Source: Sphingomonas sp. IC-56 (GTDB lineage: Bacteria; Pseudomonadota; Alphaproteobacteria; Sphingomonadales; Sphingomonadaceae). From it: a stretch of DNA of 64,000 nucleotides. Each line of letters starts with the position of its first letter. Within the stretch, counting starts at the first letter, position 1. Shown one piece after another: positions 33,825 through 43,402 of this stretch. The notes below the pieces were generated by a model that saw only the letters and a program-made list of their open reading frames with translations, did not search any database and was not told the origin of the DNA. The stretch is from NCBI RefSeq assembly GCF_021043375.1, contig NZ_JAJNDV010000001.1, positions 339,156 through 403,155 on the forward strand. The letters run 5' to 3'. Both the position numbers and the translations under genes were made by a program.

Positions 33825-34292
33825 TCAGCGCCGTTCCGCGTCGGCGCAACCGACGCCCGCGCCGCCCTCTTCGCGGGCCACCGCTTCGGAGAGCTTTTCC
33901 ACGATTCCCGTGAGTTGCGCGCGCTCCTGCGCGTCGAGCGTGCCGAAGATCAGGTCCACCAACTTCGCGCGCATCGGCTCAGTGGTCTCGATCGCGCGCT
34001 TGCCCGCAGGCGTGATGGAAATCCGCTTCACCCGCCGGTCGCGCGCATCGGGTTCGCGCACCACCAGCCCGTCGCGCTCCATTCCGTCCAGCGCCTCGGT
34101 GACGGTGCGCGGCGCAAGCGTGAACAACTCGGCAATGTCGGCAGCGCGCGCGGGACCGTGGCGATTGACGTACATCAGCAGCTTGGTGCGAGCGAGCGAA
34201 GCGCCGGACGCACTCATGCGCCGGTCGAGCAGCCGGTGCATGCGCAGGAACAGGCTGCCGAATTCAGTGGAGAGCTGGTCGAGATCTGTCAT
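33825..34292 (-). CDS. MarR-family regulator of the EmrAB operon
   Basis: 155 aa winged-helix repressor: helix ARTKLLMYVNRHGPARAADI, recognition helix LAPRTVTEALDGMERDGLV and wing REPDARDRRVKRISIT, all as in MarR/EmrR. It is transcribed divergently from emrA, with 97 bases between starts. This is the classic layout in which the regulator controls itself and the pump and is released by a drug-like ligand. Confidence 0.92.
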   Translation of the reverse strand: MTDLDQLSTEFGSLFLRMHRLLDRRMSASGASLARTKLLMYVNRHGPARAADIAELFTLAPRTVTEALDGMERDGLVVREPDARDRRVKRISITPAGKRAIETTEPMRAKLVDLIFGTLDAQERAQLTGIVEKLSEAVAREEGGAGVGCADAERR

Positions 34293-34320
34293 AGCTGATG
34301 AGGGGCCTCAATAAATGGTC

Positions 34321-34336
34321 TTGCGCAATGCTGCAA
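34321..34336. promoter_or_regulatory. Candidate MarR operator
   Basis: TTGCGCAATGCTGCAA, a 16-base imperfect palindrome (TTGC/GCAA outer arms) in the MarR-emrA intergenic region. Its size fits a MarR dimer site. The call rests only on symmetry and place. Confidence 0.35.
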
Positions 34337-34389
34337 GCGCGAGCATTAGCCGACCCATTGTCGTATTTTGGCCAGGATCACACCGCCCG

Positions 34390-35577
34390 ATGTCCGAACA
34401 GGATCAGCGCCCGAGCGCAGAGGCTGAAGCCCCTAACGATCAGCGCAACCAGGAAGATGCAGCAGCGCCGAAAAAGTCGCCGCTGAAGAACCCGCGGGTA
34501 CGCATCATCCTGTTGCTGATCCTTGCAGCGGTTGTGGTGCTGGGCGGGCTGTGGTTCGCGCGGTACCAGACGCGCGGCAAATATCTGCAAAGCACCAACG
34601 ACGCCTATATCCAGGCCGACGCGGTGATCGTGTCGTCGCGCATCTCCGGCTATGTCGAGCAGGTGCTGGTCGCCGAGAACCAGCAAGTGAAGGCCGGTCA
34701 GCCGCTGCTGCGCATCGACGCACGCGATTACCGCGCCCAGGCGCAGCAGGCCCAGGCACAGATCGACGTCGCCGCCGCGAATGCACAAGGTGTGCGCGCC
34801 CAGATCAACGAACAAGGTGCCGCCATCGACCAGGCGCGCGCGCAGCTTGCCGCCGCGCAGAGCACGCTCGCCTTCGCCCGCTCCGAAGTCGCCCGCTACA
34901 CGCCCCTGGCGGCGAGCGGCGCCGAGACCCGCGAGCGGTTGGCGCAGCTGCGCGACCAGGCGCGGCAGGCCGCGGCCCAGGTCGCCACTGCCCGTGCGGG
35001 TCTGGAAGCGGCGGAACGGCGCGTCGGCACGCTGCGTACCCAGATCACCCAGGCACAGTCGCAGGGCCGTGCCGCCCAGGCACAGCTTGCCGCGGCCAAC
35101 GTCAACGCCGGATCGTCGATCCTGCGCGCGAGCAGCGATGGCCGGATCGGCGACCGCACGGTACAGCCGGGGCAGTTGGTGCAGCCAGGCGTGCGGCTGA
35201 TGTCGATCGTGCCGAACCAGCTGTATATCGAAGCCAACTTCAAGGAGACCCAGCTGGGCCTGATGCGAGTCGGCCAGCCGGTGATCGTGCATGTCGACGC
35301 GCTGGACGGCGTGGAGATTCATGGCCGCGTCGAGAGCTTCTCACCGGGCACCGGTGCGCAATTCTCGCTCCTGCCGCCGCAGAACGCGACGGGCAATTTC
35401 ACCAAGATCGTCCAGCGCGTGCCGGTGCGCATCGCCGTGGATGTGGGTCCGGAAACCCGCAAGCTGTTGCTGCCGGGCATGTCGGTGGAAGTCGAAGTCG
35501 ACACGATCAGCGCCAAGGGCGCGCGCGAGGCCATTGAACGCGAGCAGAAGGCGCATAACGAGGCACGAGGAAAGTGA
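34390..35577 (+). CDS. emrA: EmrA-type periplasmic adaptor
   Basis: A membrane-fusion protein of 395 aa. A charged cytoplasmic tail of about 40 residues precedes one TM helix (IILLLILAAVVVLGGLWF). The periplasmic part has the lipoyl halves (VLVAENQQVKAGQPLLRID; ILRASSDGRIGDRTVQPGQ) flanking a long Ala/Gln/Arg coiled-coil hairpin (residues 120-225) and a beta-barrel domain. It bridges EmrB and an outer-membrane channel for drug export. ATG 34390 is chosen as the codon opening the cytoplasmic tail. Its stop overlaps the GTG start of emrB. Confidence 0.92.
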   Translation: MSEQDQRPSAEAEAPNDQRNQEDAAAPKKSPLKNPRVRIILLLILAAVVVLGGLWFARYQTRGKYLQSTNDAYIQADAVIVSSRISGYVEQVLVAENQQVKAGQPLLRIDARDYRAQAQQAQAQIDVAAANAQGVRAQINEQGAAIDQARAQLAAAQSTLAFARSEVARYTPLAASGAETRERLAQLRDQARQAAAQVATARAGLEAAERRVGTLRTQITQAQSQGRAAQAQLAAANVNAGSSILRASSDGRIGDRTVQPGQLVQPGVRLMSIVPNQLYIEANFKETQLGLMRVGQPVIVHVDALDGVEIHGRVESFSPGTGAQFSLLPPQNATGNFTKIVQRVPVRIAVDVGPETRKLLLPGMSVEVEVDTISAKGAREAIEREQKAHNEARGK

Positions 35578-37157
35578 GCGCAGGCACGACCTCGGCCGAT
35601 CCCGCCGCGGTCGGCAAGCCTGCTGGCCGGGCTCAGGTACAGAATGCCGATCTGGGCGCCTGGCTCGCCGTGGCTGCGGGCAGCCTTGGCGCGCTGATGG
35701 CGACGCTCGACATTTCCATCGTCAATTCCTCCCTGCCCACGATCCAGGGCGAGATCGGCGCGAGCGGCACCGAGGGCACCTGGATCGCCACTAGCTATCT
35801 GGTCGCAGAGATCATCATCATTCCGCTGTCGGCCTGGCTGGAGCGGATGCTGGGGCTGCGTACCTTTTTGTTGATCGCCACCACGCTGTTCACGGCGTTT
35901 TCGGTCATGTGCGGTTTGTCGACCAACCTGACCATGATGATCATCGGCCGCGTCGGCCAGGGCATTAGCGGCGGCGCGCTGATTCCCACCGCGATGACGA
36001 TCATCGCCACGCGCCTGCCCCCGCACCAACAGCCGATCGGGACCGCGATGTTCGGCGTCACCGCGATCCTGGGGCCGGTGCTGGGGCCGCTGATCGGCGG
36101 CTGGCTGACCGAAAATATCAGCTGGCATTATGCCTTTTTCCTCAACGTGCCGGTCAGCGCGGTGCTGATCACGCTGCTGCTGGTCGCGCTGCCCCATGAA
36201 AAGGCTCGGCTGTCCGAGATCCGGCAAGCCGACTGGCTGGGCATAGCCGGTCTGGCGCTGGGCCTGGGCGGGCTGACCGTGGTGCTGGAAGAAGGCCAGC
36301 GCGAGCAATGGTTCGAAAGCGAGCTGATCCTTCAGCTTAGCGCCGTGACCATATTGGGCTTCGCGCTGCTGTTTGCCGGGCAGTTCCTGGCGCGCAGGCC
36401 GGTGATCCGGTTGAAGCTGCTGCTCGACCGCCAGTTCGGCAGCGTCGCCGTGATGGCGGTGGTGCTGGGCATGGTGCTGTACGGCACCTCCTACGTCATC
36501 CCGCAGTTCGTCGCGATCATCGCGGATTATAACGCGCTGCAGGCCGGCTATGTCGTGCTGCTGGCGGGGATACCCAGCCTGGTGCTGATGGCGTTCACGC
36601 CGCTGTTGATGCGGTACATCGACATTCGCATTGCCGTGGCCTTTGGCCTGCTGGTGATGGCGCTCAGCTGCTATCTGGATACCACCCTGACCGCGGAGTC
36701 GACCGGCAGCGCCTTTACCGATTCCCAGCTATTGCGCGGCGTCGGCCAGATCTTCGTGATGCTCTTCCTCAACCAGGCGGCGATCCGATCGGTGCCGCCT
36801 GAGCAGGCCGGCGATGCGGCCGGGCTGTTCAACGCGGCGCGTAACATCGGCGGGTCAGTCGGGCTGGCGCTGCTCGCCACCGTGCAGGAGCAGCGCAGTT
36901 ACTTCCACGCGCGCCGGATCGAGGAGTCGATGGCCGCCAATTCGATCGCGGTGCAGGACTATGTCGCCGGCATGGCGCAGTCCGTGCGTGGCCAGGCCGC
37001 CGCGCTGCGCAACATCGGCGGCATGATCTCCCGAGAAGCGCTGGTGATGACGTATAACGACATGTTCTGGCTGCTGGCGGTGGGCATATTGTGCGTCACC
37101 CCGCTCGTCCTGTTCCTCCGCCCGCTTCCCAGCGGCGGCCCTGTCGCCATGCATTGA
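35574..37157 (+). CDS. emrB: EmrB-type MFS drug exporter (DHA2, 14 TM)
   Basis: A proton-driven multidrug exporter of 527 aa with 14 predicted TM helices. It has the DHA2 features LMATLDISIVNSSLPTIQ (motif D1), GRVGQGISGGALIPTAM (motif A/B region) and ILGPVLGPLIGGWLTENISW (motif C). GTG 35574 overlaps the emrA stop (GTGA), with GAGGAAA as ribosome site. It works with EmrA and the outer-membrane lipoprotein encoded ten bases downstream, forming a complete tripartite pump. Substrate not known. Confidence 0.94.
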   Translation: MSAGTTSADPAAVGKPAGRAQVQNADLGAWLAVAAGSLGALMATLDISIVNSSLPTIQGEIGASGTEGTWIATSYLVAEIIIIPLSAWLERMLGLRTFLLIATTLFTAFSVMCGLSTNLTMMIIGRVGQGISGGALIPTAMTIIATRLPPHQQPIGTAMFGVTAILGPVLGPLIGGWLTENISWHYAFFLNVPVSAVLITLLLVALPHEKARLSEIRQADWLGIAGLALGLGGLTVVLEEGQREQWFESELILQLSAVTILGFALLFAGQFLARRPVIRLKLLLDRQFGSVAVMAVVLGMVLYGTSYVIPQFVAIIADYNALQAGYVVLLAGIPSLVLMAFTPLLMRYIDIRIAVAFGLLVMALSCYLDTTLTAESTGSAFTDSQLLRGVGQIFVMLFLNQAAIRSVPPEQAGDAAGLFNAARNIGGSVGLALLATVQEQRSYFHARRIEESMAANSIAVQDYVAGMAQSVRGQAAALRNIGGMISREALVMTYNDMFWLLAVGILCVTPLVLFLRPLPSGGPVAMH

Positions 37158-37167
37158 GGCAATTGCG

Positions 37168-38661
37168 ATGCGTAGACTTGCTTCCCTTCCCCTGTTCTCG
37201 CTGGTGCTGCTGGGCGCCTGCACGGTCGGCCCCGATTATGCGGGACCGCCAGCGGTGGGCTCCGCCGGGCAAACGCCCACCAAGTTCGTGCGCGGCGGCG
37301 ATGCCGCACTTACTGCCGCCCCCCAGGCCGCGCGGTGGTGGACGACGCTGAACGATTCGACGCTGGACATGCTGGAGACGCGCGCACTCGCCGCCAATCC
37401 GAGCGTCGCAGTGGCGCAGGCGCGGTTGCGCCAGGCGCGCGGCGCGTTGCGGCTGGAGCGGGCCAACCGCCTTCCGCAGGCGGGCGCGTCGGGCATGTAT
37501 GTCCATGCCGAACTGCCCGGTGTCGATCTGGGGAGCCTGACCGGTGGTGGCGATGACACGGGTGCGGGTGCGGGTGCGGGTGCCGGCGGTGCAGCGGCGG
37601 AAACGCCCGAGTTCGGCTCGCTCGACTTCTTCAACGCCGGCCTGGACGCGAGTTGGGAGATCGACCTGTTCGGCGGCCAGCGCCGCACGGTGGAAGCCAC
37701 CCGCGCGAACGTGCAGGCGGCGGAAGCCAATGTCGCCGATGCGCAGGTGCAGCTGACCGCCGACATCGCCAATGCCTATGTCGCGCTTCGCGACCGGCAG
37801 CAGCGGCTGGTGCTGGCGCGGCAATCGGGCGCGCTCCAGCGGCAGATGCTCGAGCTGACGCAGCAGCGCGCGGCGAAGGGCACAGCCTCGGCACTCGAAG
37901 TCGAGCGGGTGCGCACGCAGGTCGAGTCGACCGAGGCCGAACAGGTGCCGCTCGCAGCCGAGATCGAAGCCTATATGAACGCGCTCGCGGTGCTGACGGG
38001 CGTAGAGCCCGGTGCGCTGGATGCGACGCTTGCCACGCCTGGCCCGGCGCTGTTGCCGCCTGCGCAAGTGGCGGTCGGCGATCCCACGAGCCTGCTCCAG
38101 CGCCGGCCCGACATCCGCGCGGCGGAGCGCCAGCTTGCGGCCTACACGGCGCGGATCGGCGTGGCGGAAGCGTCTCGCTTTCCGCGGCTGAGCCTGATGG
38201 GGATGCTGGGTCTGGGTGGCACCTCGCCCGAGGCGTTGGTCGATCTGGACAACCTCGCCGCGCTGGCGATGCCGCGGCTGCAATGGAGCTTTCTGGATTT
38301 CGGCCGTGCGCGTGGCCGCGTCGAGCAGGCACAGGGCGCGCGCGATGAAGCCGAGGCGCAGTATCGCGGGGCGGTGCTGCGTGCGTTGCAGGACGCCGAG
38401 GATTCGCTGTCGCGCTTCGGCCATCGGCGCCAGACGGTGGCGAGCCTGGTGCGGGTGCGGGCCTCAGCGGTGCGCGCGGCGGAATTGACCCAGCAGCGCT
38501 ATCGCGCGGGCACGGCGCGGCTGATCGACGCGCTGGATGCCGAGCGGCAGCGGGTGTCGGCCGAGCAGAACCTGGCGCAGGCGACCGCGGCGCTGACCGC
38601 GGATTACGTGGCGTTGCAGAAGGCGCTGGGATTGGGCTGGGAGCCGGTGGCGGCGCAGTAA
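37168..38661 (+). CDS. NodT-type outer-membrane efflux lipoprotein (Emr partner)
   Basis: A TolC-like channel of 497 aa. Signal MRRLASLPLFSLVLLGAC has an LGAC lipobox. Two OEP repeats follow (helices LALAAN-type: ARALAANPSVAVAQARLRQA and RPDIRAAERQLAAYTARIG). A Gly/Ala stretch (DDTGAGAGAGAGGAAAE, near residues 127-145) is encoded by a hexamer DNA repeat and falls where a surface loop of the barrel is expected. It is the third gene of the emrAB operon. Confidence 0.92.
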   Translation: MRRLASLPLFSLVLLGACTVGPDYAGPPAVGSAGQTPTKFVRGGDAALTAAPQAARWWTTLNDSTLDMLETRALAANPSVAVAQARLRQARGALRLERANRLPQAGASGMYVHAELPGVDLGSLTGGGDDTGAGAGAGAGGAAAETPEFGSLDFFNAGLDASWEIDLFGGQRRTVEATRANVQAAEANVADAQVQLTADIANAYVALRDRQQRLVLARQSGALQRQMLELTQQRAAKGTASALEVERVRTQVESTEAEQVPLAAEIEAYMNALAVLTGVEPGALDATLATPGPALLPPAQVAVGDPTSLLQRRPDIRAAERQLAAYTARIGVAEASRFPRLSLMGMLGLGGTSPEALVDLDNLAALAMPRLQWSFLDFGRARGRVEQAQGARDEAEAQYRGAVLRALQDAEDSLSRFGHRRQTVASLVRVRASAVRAAELTQQRYRAGTARLIDALDAERQRVSAEQNLAQATAALTADYVALQKALGLGWEPVAAQ

Positions 38662-38670
38662 CTTCATTAT

Positions 38671-38694
38671 CCCCTCCCTGCATGCAGGGAGGGG
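38671..38694. terminator. Hairpin between convergent outer-membrane factor genes
   Basis: CCCCTCCCTGCATGCAGGGA (continuing GGGG), a perfect palindrome between the two convergent NodT-type genes. It is related to the repeat at 22549-22681. A probable bidirectional terminator. Confidence 0.6.
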
Positions 38695-38705
38695 AGTTTA
38701 AGCGC

Positions 38706-40172
38706 TTAGTTCAACCCGCCGCCCAGCGACCGGTACAGCTCGACCAGGTTGCTGGCCTGGGTTAGCCGTGTGGTGACCAGCTGCTGTTGCGCGGCATAGG
38801 CCGTGCGCTGCGCGTCCAGCGTGTTGAGGAACGAGTCCACGCCCGCGCGGAAGCGGGCGTCGGACAGGCGCGCCGCGACTTGCGCCGCGCTGGCGCGCTG
38901 CGACTGGGCGCTGACCTGCTCGCCGATGCGGCCGCGCTGGGCGAGCGCGTCGGCGACTTCGCGGAAGGCGACCTGAATGGTGCGCTCATAGGTGGAGACG
39001 GCCACCTGCTGCGAGGCGCGGGCGAATTCGAGATTGCCCGAGCGGCGACCTCCGTCGAAGATCGGCAAACCGATCGAAGGGCCGGCCTGGTAGGTGAAGC
39101 TGCCACCGCCGAACAGGCCCGACAGCGCAGTGCTGATCGTGCCGACCAGCCCGGTGAGCGAGATGGTCGGGAAGAAGGCCGCACGCGCCGCGCCGATATT
39201 GGCGCTCTCCGCGATCAGCTGATGCTCGGCGCGCAGCACGTCGGGACGGCGCAGCAGCACCTGTGACGACAGGTTACCGGGCAGCGCGTCACGGGTGACC
39301 GGCTCCGCGCCGAAGCCGGTGGGCAGCAGCGTGGCGGGAACGGTGGTGCCGGCGAGCAGGTTCAGCGCGTTCTGGTCCTGCGCAATGCGGACCTCCAGCG
39401 CGGCGATGTCGTTGCGCGCGGCCTGGAAGTTGGTCTCGGCCTGGCGGACTTCCAGTTCCGACCCGACGCCGATGCGGAACTGGGCGCTGGTGAGGCGCAA
39501 TGTTTCCTCGAACGCCTTCAGCGTTTCGCGCGACAGGCGAAGCTGTTCCTGGTCGGCGGCCATCTGGAGCCAGGCATTGGCGGTCTCCGCGATCAGGCTG
39601 ACGCGGGTGGCCCGCTGCGCCTCTTCGCTGGCGAACACCTGTTCCTGCGCGGCGCGGGTCAGGTTCTGAACGCGGCCGAACAGGTCGAGCTCGTAATTGG
39701 AGAAGCCCGCGTTGAGCGAATAGATCTGGAGGTTGCTGGAGGCGGTGTTGGCCCCTGCCCCCGTGCCCACGCCGGTTCCCACGCCCGCTCCTGCCCCGGC
39801 ACCTGCACCCCCGGCTGCGGCGCCAAAGTTGTTGGTGTAGGTGGCGCCGCCGCTGACCGTGGCTGTCGGGAACAGCTCCGAGCGCTGGGTGCGCAGCTGG
39901 GCACGCGCCTGGAGCACGTTGCCCGCGGCGATGCGCAGGTCGCGGTTGTTGGCCAGGCCCGTCTCGATCACCTGGCGAAGCCGGGGATCCAGGAAGAAGT
40001 CCCGCCAGCCGATGGCCGACACGTCCGGCGCGTCGGTAGCGGCGCTGGGGTAGATGCCGCCCTCAGGCAGCGCGGTCGGCACTGCCCCTTCGGGACGGAC
40101 ATATTTGGGCGCGAGGTTGCAGCCCGACAGGATGGTCGCGCTCGCCAGGAGCGCGAGAAGCGGTTTCGTCAT
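38706..40172 (-). CDS. RND-system outer-membrane lipoprotein (OprM/NodT type)
   Basis: 488 aa. Lipoprotein signal MTKPLLALLASATILSGC followed by NLAPKYVRPEGAVP, a standard OprM/CusC start. Two OEP repeats are present (NNRDLRIAAGNVLQARAQL; RRPDVLRAEHQLIAESANIG). Near residues 117-140 a Gly/Ala/Val/Thr stretch (AGAGAGVGTGVGTGAGA) interrupts the first barrel strand pair, as in the Emr partner. It is the last gene of the RND operon, five bases after the pump gene. It forms the exit duct of the tripartite pump. Confidence 0.93.
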   Translation of the reverse strand: MTKPLLALLASATILSGCNLAPKYVRPEGAVPTALPEGGIYPSAATDAPDVSAIGWRDFFLDPRLRQVIETGLANNRDLRIAAGNVLQARAQLRTQRSELFPTATVSGGATYTNNFGAAAGGAGAGAGAGVGTGVGTGAGANTASSNLQIYSLNAGFSNYELDLFGRVQNLTRAAQEQVFASEEAQRATRVSLIAETANAWLQMAADQEQLRLSRETLKAFEETLRLTSAQFRIGVGSELEVRQAETNFQAARNDIAALEVRIAQDQNALNLLAGTTVPATLLPTGFGAEPVTRDALPGNLSSQVLLRRPDVLRAEHQLIAESANIGAARAAFFPTISLTGLVGTISTALSGLFGGGSFTYQAGPSIGLPIFDGGRRSGNLEFARASQQVAVSTYERTIQVAFREVADALAQRGRIGEQVSAQSQRASAAQVAARLSDARFRAGVDSFLNTLDAQRTAYAAQQQLVTTRLTQASNLVELYRSLGGGLN

Positions 40173-40177
40173 GGTAT

Positions 40178-43100
40178 TCAGGCTCCCTGCGGCGCGGTGC
40201 CGCCATCGGAGGATTTGTTGCCAGCGTCGGGCGCCACGTCGGTCGCGGCGCTGGGATGCTGGGTGTCGCCCTGGCCGTGGCCGAACAAGCGGCTGATCAC
40301 CACGAAGAACATCGGCACAAAGAAGATCGCCAGCACGGTCGCGGAGAACATGCCGCCCACCACGGCGCGGCCGATCGCGTTCTGACCGCCGGCACCTGCG
40401 CCGGTGGAGACCGCCAGCGGCAGCACGCCGAAGATGAACGCCAGCGACGTCATCAGGATCGGGCGGAGGCGAAGCTTGGCTGCTTCCACCGCCGCATCGA
40501 ACGCGTTCATGCCGTCGCGGACCCGCTCCTCGGCGAACTCGACGATCAGGATCGCGTTCTTGGCCGACACGCCGATCGTGGTGATCAGGCCGACCTGCAG
40601 ATAGATGTCGTTGTTCAGCCCGGTGAAGCGCGCCGCAAGCAGCGCACCGACCACGCCGAGCGGCACCACCAGGATGACCGCGATCGGCACCGACCAGCTT
40701 TCATAAAGCGCGGCAAGGCAGAGGAACACGATCAGCAAGGACAGCGCGTAGAGCGCAGGCGCCTGACCACCCGAAAGCTGTTCTTCGTACGACAGGCCAG
40801 TCCATTCGAGGCCAGTGCCGGGCGGAAGCTTGCTGTGCAGTTCCGCCATCGCCGCCATCGCGTCGCCGGTGGAAACGCCTGGCGCAGGCGCACCCTGAAG
40901 CTGCATGGCCGGCTGGCCGTTGTAGCGGGTGAGCTGAACCGGCGCCTTTACCCAGTTGATGGTGGCAAAGGAGCTGAACGGTGCCATCGCCCCGTTCGCG
41001 CCGCGGATGTAGAAGTTGGCGAGATCCTCAGGCGACGCGCGATAGGGCTCGTCGGCCTGGAGGAAGACGCGCTTCACACGGCCACGGTCGATGAAGTCGT
41101 TCACATAGGAACTACCCCACGCGGTCGAGATCGCAGTGTTGATCGTGCCCAGATCCAGGCCGAGCGCGCTCGCCTTGTCCTGGTCGATGTCCACCTTGAG
41201 CTGCGGCGCGTCGTCCAGGCTGAGCGGACGCACCTGCGCCACGCGCTTGTCCTGCATCGCCATGCCCAGCATCATGTTGCGGGTCTGGAGCAGCTTGTCA
41301 TGCCCGGCGCCGGTCTGGTCGACCAGCCACAGGTCGAAGCCCGTGGCGTTGCCGAGTTCCTGCACTGCCGGCGGCACCAGCGCGAAAATCATCGCGTCCT
41401 TGTACTGCGAGAACGGGCCCATGGCGCGTCCGGCGATTGCCTGCGCCTTGTTCTCGGCGCCCTCGCGGTCTTCCCAGGGCTTCAGGTTGACGAAGGCGAG
41501 ACCGGCATTCTGGCCCTGCCCCGCGAACGAGAAGCCGCTGACGGTGAAGACGCCCTGCACGGCCTTTTCGGCGAGGAAGTGGTCGCGGACCATGGCCAGC
41601 GCTCGTTCGGTGCGCGGAATGGTGGCGCCCGACGGCCCCTGGGTCAGCGCAATGACCGTACCCTGGTCTTCTTCCGGCAGGAAGCCGCCCGGCGAGCGGA
41701 TGAACAGGAAGCCCATCAGCCCGACGATCAGCAGATAGACCAGCGCCGAACGCTTCCAGTTGCGCGACACGCGCTTCACGCTGCCCTGATACTTGTCGGT
41801 GCCGCGATCGAAGCGATCGTTGAACCAGGCGAAGAACCGGTCGAGCAGGCGCAACACGGGCGCGAAGAAGCCGGTACGCTCATGCTTGTGCGGATCGTGC
41901 GGCTTCAGGATGGTGGCGCAAAGCGCCGGCGTCAGGATCAACGCGACCAGCACCGAGAGCACCATGGCCGAGACGATAGTGATCGAGAACTGGCGATAGA
42001 TCACGCCGGTCGACCCGCCGAAAAACGCCATCGGCAGGAACACCGCCGAAAGCACCAGGCCGATGCCGATCAGCGCGCCGCTGATCTCGTCCATCGACTG
42101 ACGCGCGGCTTCCTTGGGGCTCAGCCCCTCGGTCTGGATCAGACGTTCGACATTCTCCACGACGACGATCGCGTCATCGACGAGCAAGCCGATCGCCAGC
42201 ACCATGCCGAACAGGGTGAGCGTGTTGATCGAATAGCCGGCGACCGCCATCACCGCGAAGGTGCCAAGCAGCACCACCGGAACGGCGATGGTCGGGATCA
42301 GCGTCGCGCGCCAGTTCTGAAGGAACAGGAACATGACGAGGAAGACGAGCACCACAGCTTCGATCAGCGTGTGGATCACCTGCTCCACCGACAGACGCAC
42401 GAACGGCGTGGAGTCGTAGGGGTAGATGACCTTCACGTCGGACGGGAAGTTCTTGGAGATCGCCTCGACCTGCGCCTTCACCGCCTCGACGGTGGTGAGT
42501 GCGTTCTGGCCGGCGGCCAGGCGGACGCCGAAACCGGAAGCCGGCTTGCCGTTATACTTCACGCCGAAGCCATAGGACTCCGCGCCAAGCTCCACGCGGG
42601 CCACGTCGCGCAGCCGCACGATCGCGCCGTTGGTGTTGGTCTTCAGGCGGATATTGCCGAACTGCTCGGGCGTCTGGAGACGCGACTGGACCGAGACGGT
42701 GGCGTTGAGTTCCTGGTCCTTGGACGCCGGCAGCGCGCCGATCTGGCCCGCCGAGACCTGCGCGTTCTGTGCCTGAACAGCCGCGGTCACGTCGGCAATG
42801 GCGACGCCATAGCTCTGCATCTTGATCGGATCGATCCAGATACGCATCGCATATTGGCCGCCGAACACCTGGAGCTCGCCCACGCCGTTGATGCGGCTGA
42901 TCGGGTCCTGGAGCCGCGACACGACCATGTCGGACAAGTCGACATTCGAGTGCGCGCCGTTTTCGGAATACAAGCCGACGATCAGCAGGAAGCTGGCGGC
43001 GGACTTGGCCACCTGAACGCCCTGACGCTGAACCTCTTGCGGCAGCAGCGACGTCGCCGCCTGCAGCTTGTTCTGCACCTGGACCTGCGCGATGTCGGGG

Positions 43101-43396
43101 TCGGTGCCCTGTTCAAAGGTCAAGGTGATGGTGACGTTGCCCGCCGACGAGGACGAGGACGAGAAATAGCGCAGATTGTCGATGCCGCGCAGCTGCTGCT
43201 CGATGATCTGGGTGGTGGTGCGTTCCAGCGTCTCGGCATCGGCACCCGGATAGGTGGCAGTGACGGTGACGGCAGGCGGCGCGATTTCAGGAAACTGGGC
43301 GATCGGCAGCGAACGGATCGCAAGCACGCCGGCCAGCATCAGGATGATGGCGATGACCCATGCAAAGATGGGTCTGTCGATAAAATAACGGGCCAT
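40178..43396 (-). CDS. RND multidrug efflux pump (AcrB/MexB type)
   Basis: A proton-driven trimeric inner-membrane pump of 1072 aa, the usual length. It opens [19 protein letters not shown]. It has the HAE1 motifs: [17 protein letters not shown] (the two relay Asp in TM4), [37 protein letters not shown] and [14 protein letters not shown] near the end, with 12 TM helices and two large periplasmic loops. The C-terminal tail of about 30 residues is polar and Asp/Gly-rich. It is six bases after the adaptor gene. It expels hydrophobic drugs, dyes or bile-like compounds. Confidence 0.96.
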   Translation of the reverse strand: MARYFIDRPIFAWVIAIILMLAGVLAIRSLPIAQFPEIAPPAVTVTATYPGADAETLERTTTQIIEQQLRGIDNLRYFSSSSSSAGNVTITLTFEQGTDPDIAQVQVQNKLQAATSLLPQEVQRQGVQVAKSAASFLLIVGLYSENGAHSNVDLSDMVVSRLQDPISRINGVGELQVFGGQYAMRIWIDPIKMQSYGVAIADVTAAVQAQNAQVSAGQIGALPASKDQELNATVSVQSRLQTPEQFGNIRLKTNTNGAIVRLRDVARVELGAESYGFGVKYNGKPASGFGVRLAAGQNALTTVEAVKAQVEAISKNFPSDVKVIYPYDSTPFVRLSVEQVIHTLIEAVVLVFLVMFLFLQNWRATLIPTIAVPVVLLGTFAVMAVAGYSINTLTLFGMVLAIGLLVDDAIVVVENVERLIQTEGLSPKEAARQSMDEISGALIGIGLVLSAVFLPMAFFGGSTGVIYRQFSITIVSAMVLSVLVALILTPALCATILKPHDPHKHERTGFFAPVLRLLDRFFAWFNDRFDRGTDKYQGSVKRVSRNWKRSALVYLLIVGLMGFLFIRSPGGFLPEEDQGTVIALTQGPSGATIPRTERALAMVRDHFLAEKAVQGVFTVSGFSFAGQGQNAGLAFVNLKPWEDREGAENKAQAIAGRAMGPFSQYKDAMIFALVPPAVQELGNATGFDLWLVDQTGAGHDKLLQTRNMMLGMAMQDKRVAQVRPLSLDDAPQLKVDIDQDKASALGLDLGTINTAISTAWGSSYVNDFIDRGRVKRVFLQADEPYRASPEDLANFYIRGANGAMAPFSSFATINWVKAPVQLTRYNGQPAMQLQGAPAPGVSTGDAMAAMAELHSKLPPGTGLEWTGLSYEEQLSGGQAPALYALSLLIVFLCLAALYESWSVPIAVILVVPLGVVGALLAARFTGLNNDIYLQVGLITTIGVSAKNAILIVEFAEERVRDGMNAFDAAVEAAKLRLRPILMTSLAFIFGVLPLAVSTGAGAGGQNAIGRAVVGGMFSATVLAIFFVPMFFVVISRLFGHGQGDTQHPSAATDVAPDAGNKSSDGGTAPQGA

Positions 43397-43402
43397 TGCG
43401 GA

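Noticed and set aside
37168..40172. One of the two outer-membrane factors as the dedicated channel of the type I exporter
   Set aside because: Each belongs to its own efflux operon (emrAB and RND), more than 18 kb away. Shared use cannot be excluded, but nothing in the sequence shows it.
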